Below, piece after piece: positions 62,170-64,000 of a DNA stretch of 64,000 nucleotides (positions are counted from its first letter, which is position 1; each line of letters opens with the position of its first letter). The notes under the pieces were generated by a model. It had not been told where the DNA came from, did no database searches, and worked only from the letters and a program-made list of their open reading frames with translations. Made by a program: the position numbers and the translations under genes. Origin of the DNA: an uncultured Dehalococcoidia bacterium (lineage in GTDB: Bacteria > Chloroflexota > Dehalococcoidia > Lucifugimonadales > UBA3495); the NCBI GenBank assembly GCA_951812625.1, contig CATOSP010000002.1:656880-720879 (forward strand), read 5' to 3'.

Positions 62170-62192
62170 AAATCGGCAACCGTTGCCGATTT
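62170..62192. repeat. 23-bp palindrome, copy 2 (beside the serine recombinase)
   Basis: AAATCGGCAAC-C-GTTGCCGATTT, arms identical to copy 1 at 56680-56702. It starts seven bases past the recombinase stop and 20 bp after repeat unit three. Could be a bidirectional terminator, a recombination site or an operator. Confidence 0.75.
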
Positions 62193-62198
62193 GGGGGG

Positions 62199-62789
62199 CT
62201 AACTCTGTCCTGGGTATGTCCCGTTCTTGACGGCGCGGGCCACCGGGCGGCTCACCCTGAAGTTCCTGGCGGCAGCGGCGACGGTCGCGCCCGTGGCCAG
62301 ATATGCCTCCAGGTCCTTCAGCCTCTGACCTTCGACCGCTGGCTTCCTCCCTCCGGTCCTTCCCTCGGCGGCGGCGCGGTCAACTCCAGCCCTTATCCGG
62401 TCCCGGATGGTGTCCCGCTCCCACTCGGCCAGGGATAGCAGCAGGTGGAGCATGAGGCGGGCGGTGGGGCTGTCGTCCCCGGTATCCAGGCTCTCGGCCA
62501 GTGAGCGGATTCTGATGCCCCGACCGTGAAGCTCCTCGACCGTCCTCAGCCCTTCGGACAGGTTCCGGGCCAGCCGGTCCAGCCGGGGCACCACCACCAC
62601 GTCGCCGGGATGTAGCCTGTCCTGTAGCTGCTTCCAGGACGGGCGGCGCATGGTCCGGCCAGAGGCAATATCGGTAAAGATGCGGTCGTCTCTCAGGCCG
62701 TAACCGTTGAGGATGCGGCGCTGGGTGTTCAGCCCGCCTTCCCCTTCCGCCTGGGAGACTCTGATATACCCGAAGACTGCGGAGTCCAT
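62199..62789 (-). CDS. Serine recombinase (resolvase/invertase family)
   Basis: 196 residues from ATG 62789. Catalytic Ser12 in GYIRVS, then the conserved Asp/Arg motifs VPRLDRLARN (about 68-77) and LAEWERDTIRDRI, and a C-terminal helix-turn-helix (ATVAAAARNFRVSRPVARAV). Full-length small resolvase. Likely resolves multimers or inverts DNA of the element. AAGGTG precedes the ATG. It is convergent with the plus-strand gene series. Confidence 0.92.
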   Translation of the reverse strand: MDSAVFGYIRVSQAEGEGGLNTQRRILNGYGLRDDRIFTDIASGRTMRRPSWKQLQDRLHPGDVVVVPRLDRLARNLSEGLRTVEELHGRGIRIRSLAESLDTGDDSPTARLMLHLLLSLAEWERDTIRDRIRAGVDRAAAEGRTGGRKPAVEGQRLKDLEAYLATGATVAAAARNFRVSRPVARAVKNGTYPGQS

Positions 62790-62917
62790 AAGCGCACCTT
62801 GACAGCGGTTGGACATCACCGTACCAGGGCTGGCCCAAGCGCTGTCAAGGCCCCGGTGTCAGTCCGTGGGAGGGGGTGTTTGGCGATGAGTATCCTGTCC
62901 AGGCTTTTCCGTGGGCG

Positions 62918-63685
62918 TCAGCCAGCCGACGCGCCGTAGTAGAGGGCCACCGGCCCCCGCGCCGCCAAAAGGTCCTGGGCCATGCCCAGCCTTGGGGATT
63001 CGCCGGTGAAGTGTCCTTGCAGCCCGGCGGCCTGGGCTGCGGCGCGAATCCGGCGGATGATCTGGCGAGGGCAGAGGGGGAAGACGCAGTCCCGCAGGTC
63101 GGGGAATGGGGGGTAGATGGCGGTCAGGGCCTGCATGGTCGGAGGGCCGAGGTAGAGGGTGACCAGGGCAGCGTCGCGGACGCGCTCCAGGTAGATGGTC
63201 CCGCTGCCGTCCGGCTCGCGCTCCACGTTGGCCCAGGTGATGCTGGAGACCTCCGAGGGCCGGAGCATGGAGTCACGCATCACGGCGATCAGGGCCACGT
63301 CGAGCCTTCCTCTTTCGCGGGCGTGTTCCGGCGATTCCCGCTTGCCCAGGAGGGTCGAGCGCGGCCTGTGGGCGGTCCTCCTGATGGCCTCCAGGCCCTC
63401 CTGGGTGATTCCTGACGGCCTCTGCCGGATTGACTCGATCCGCGCCCGGTAGAACGCCATGACCCCGGCCCTGGCCTGCCTGATGGCCGACATGCTGGCC
63501 CCTCCACGTTGCAGGTCCGCCAGGAAGTCCTCCAGGCGGGACATTTCGGCGGGGTCGATTCCCCGGCCCACGGCCCAGATTTCCCATTTCTGCCACTGGG
63601 CCTCGTAGAGCCTCATGGTTGTGGTGGCCCGGTCCTCGGCCGCTGCGGTGGCATTCACCATGTAGGTAACGGTCGCCGAAGTCAT
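62918..63685 (-). CDS. Tyrosine recombinase, apparently missing its C-terminal catalytic box
   Basis: 255 residues. Core-binding helices (about 20-90) and a catalytic domain with the first Arg in MLRPSEVSSITW (Arg142). The HxxR box reads FTGESPRLGMAQDL, so its first residue is Glu where His is expected; Arg232 is present. After AQDLLAA the sequence jumps to RGPVALYYGA, which resembles the extreme C-terminus of this family. About 25 residues with the GRW and nucleophilic Tyr box are absent, consistent with an in-frame deletion. Activity is doubtful. Could be a relic integrase. Confidence 0.8.
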   Translation of the reverse strand: MTSATVTYMVNATAAAEDRATTTMRLYEAQWQKWEIWAVGRGIDPAEMSRLEDFLADLQRGGASMSAIRQARAGVMAFYRARIESIRQRPSGITQEGLEAIRRTAHRPRSTLLGKRESPEHARERGRLDVALIAVMRDSMLRPSEVSSITWANVEREPDGSGTIYLERVRDAALVTLYLGPPTMQALTAIYPPFPDLRDCVFPLCPRQIIRRIRAAAQAAGLQGHFTGESPRLGMAQDLLAARGPVALYYGASAG

Positions 63686-63718
63686 GGGAGGATTCTAACC
63701 CCGTCCGGCCCGTTCGGG

Positions 63719-63745
63719 TGTCCGGTTATCACTGATAACCGGACA
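63719..63745. promoter_or_regulatory. Perfect 27-bp palindrome upstream of the integrase gene
   Basis: TGTCCGGTTATCA-C-TGATAACCGGACA, 13-bp arms with one central base, 33 bp before the integrase ATG (minus strand) and about 75 bp before the plus-strand membrane gene. Position suits an operator controlling one or both divergent genes. Confidence 0.65.
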
Positions 63746-63818
63746 ATTTTATGGAAAGTCTGGCCATTCATGCCCGCCTCCCATATTATGCCGCCACTTT
63801 CAGACAGGAGGGACTCCA

Positions 63819-64000
63819 ATGGGAGACATATTCGGAGGCAAGCTAACCGGGGGCATCTTCGCCGTGATCGGCCTGATCGTGAGCGTCATCATGGTGGGGA
63901 TACTGGCCGGACCCTTCGGCGGACTCGTGTCCTACTTCTCCCCGGCGGCGGAGGACGCGGAAGGCAACCGCTTCGCCAGGGCCTACGTGGGGGTCTCGGG
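63819..64000 (+). CDS. Membrane protein, N-terminal part (runs off the window)
   Basis: ATG with CAGGAGGGACT upstream. Reads MGDIFGGKLTGGIFAVIG then a membrane segment (about 13-34) and FSPAAEDAEGNRFARAYVG, open to the end of the window. No family recognised from 60 residues. Confidence 0.65.
   Translation, partial: MGDIFGGKLTGGIFAVIGLIVSVIMVGILAGPFGGLVSYFSPAAEDAEGNRFARAYVGVS

Larger units (their letters stand above)
47672..64000 (+). mobile_element. Putative integrated phage-plasmid or integrative element (left part)
   Basis: Everything right of tRNA-Val is packed with small overlapping plus-strand genes: DNA-binding, replication, nuclease, recombination and zinc-finger proteins, plus two minus-strand recombinases near 62.2-63.7 kb. 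No portal, terminase, capsid or tail gene and no conjugation gene is visible, so the type cannot be decided. The right boundary is outside the window. Confidence 0.75.

Noticed and set aside
47672..64000. Confident call as a temperate phage
   Set aside because: No terminase, portal, capsid or tail gene is visible; the gene style alone does not separate phage from plasmid or integrative element.

Overview
The first 47.6 kb looks like ordinary chromosome from an uncultured Chloroflexota-type bacterium (Dehalococcoidia or SAR202-like). That placement is an inference from gene content: an archaeal-type phosphoglycerate mutase in a tpiA-pgk cluster, lysine synthesis through LL-diaminopimelate aminotransferase (dapL-dapF), a guaA-purD-purE-purB-purC-purS cluster, DUF3105, and many acyl-CoA ligase, thiolase and molybdenum hydroxylase paralogues. 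No rRNA or other firm phylogenetic marker is present.

Layout, chromosome. 1-12 kb: scattered catabolic genes (TPP-dependent decarboxylase end, hydroxyisobutyrate-type dehydrogenase, SagB-like nitroreductase, EVE protein, acyl-CoA ligase, DUF35/thiolase pair, HpcH/HpaI aldolase, M20 peptidase). 12-23 kb: tRNA-Glu(CTC), then a long minus-strand gene train read tsaC, CAP-domain protein, prenyl-synthase homologue, pgk, apgM, tpiA, miaA, dapF, dapL, hflX. 23-33 kb: a plus-strand purine cluster with several non-purine passengers. 33-38 kb: ccdA/tlpA-type thiol redox pair, an orphan molybdopterin hydroxylase large subunit and a band-7-like protein. 38-46.7 kb: a regulated exporter (two-component system, adaptor with seven 32-residue repeats, MacB-type ATPase and permease, two small secreted proteins). 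47.3 kb: NUDIX hydrolase, then tRNA-Val(TAC).

Layout, mobile element. From just after tRNA-Val to the end of the window (about 47.7-64 kb and beyond), the style changes to small, densely overlapping plus-strand genes, many encoding Cys-rich zinc-binding or unknown proteins. It carries a strong promoter overlapped by a perfect inverted repeat, an initiator joining a winged helix to a DnaA N-terminal-like domain, two HNH nucleases, a Spo11/TopoVI-A-like protein, a pol-beta-type nucleotidyltransferase, ThpR, a radical SAM protein, a serine recombinase and a damaged tyrosine recombinase. No virion genes are visible, so phage, phage-plasmid and integrative plasmid all remain possible.

Most interesting observations. 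(1) A family of intergenic repeats at six loci, in which an ATG-Y-ACC-type motif recurs at exactly 45-bp steps, usually three units per locus. They sit every 1.5-2.5 kb, divide the element into blocks and lie just upstream of the next gene. (2) A nested set of inverted repeats and an AT-rich stretch inside the initiator gene, laid out like an intragenic replication origin. (3) A radical SAM gene whose two halves join exactly at a canonical -1 slippery heptamer. (4) A stand-alone Spo11-like protein. (5) A 23-bp palindrome present twice, once beside the serine recombinase. All coordinates and motifs were read by eye; family names are from motif recognition, not database searches.
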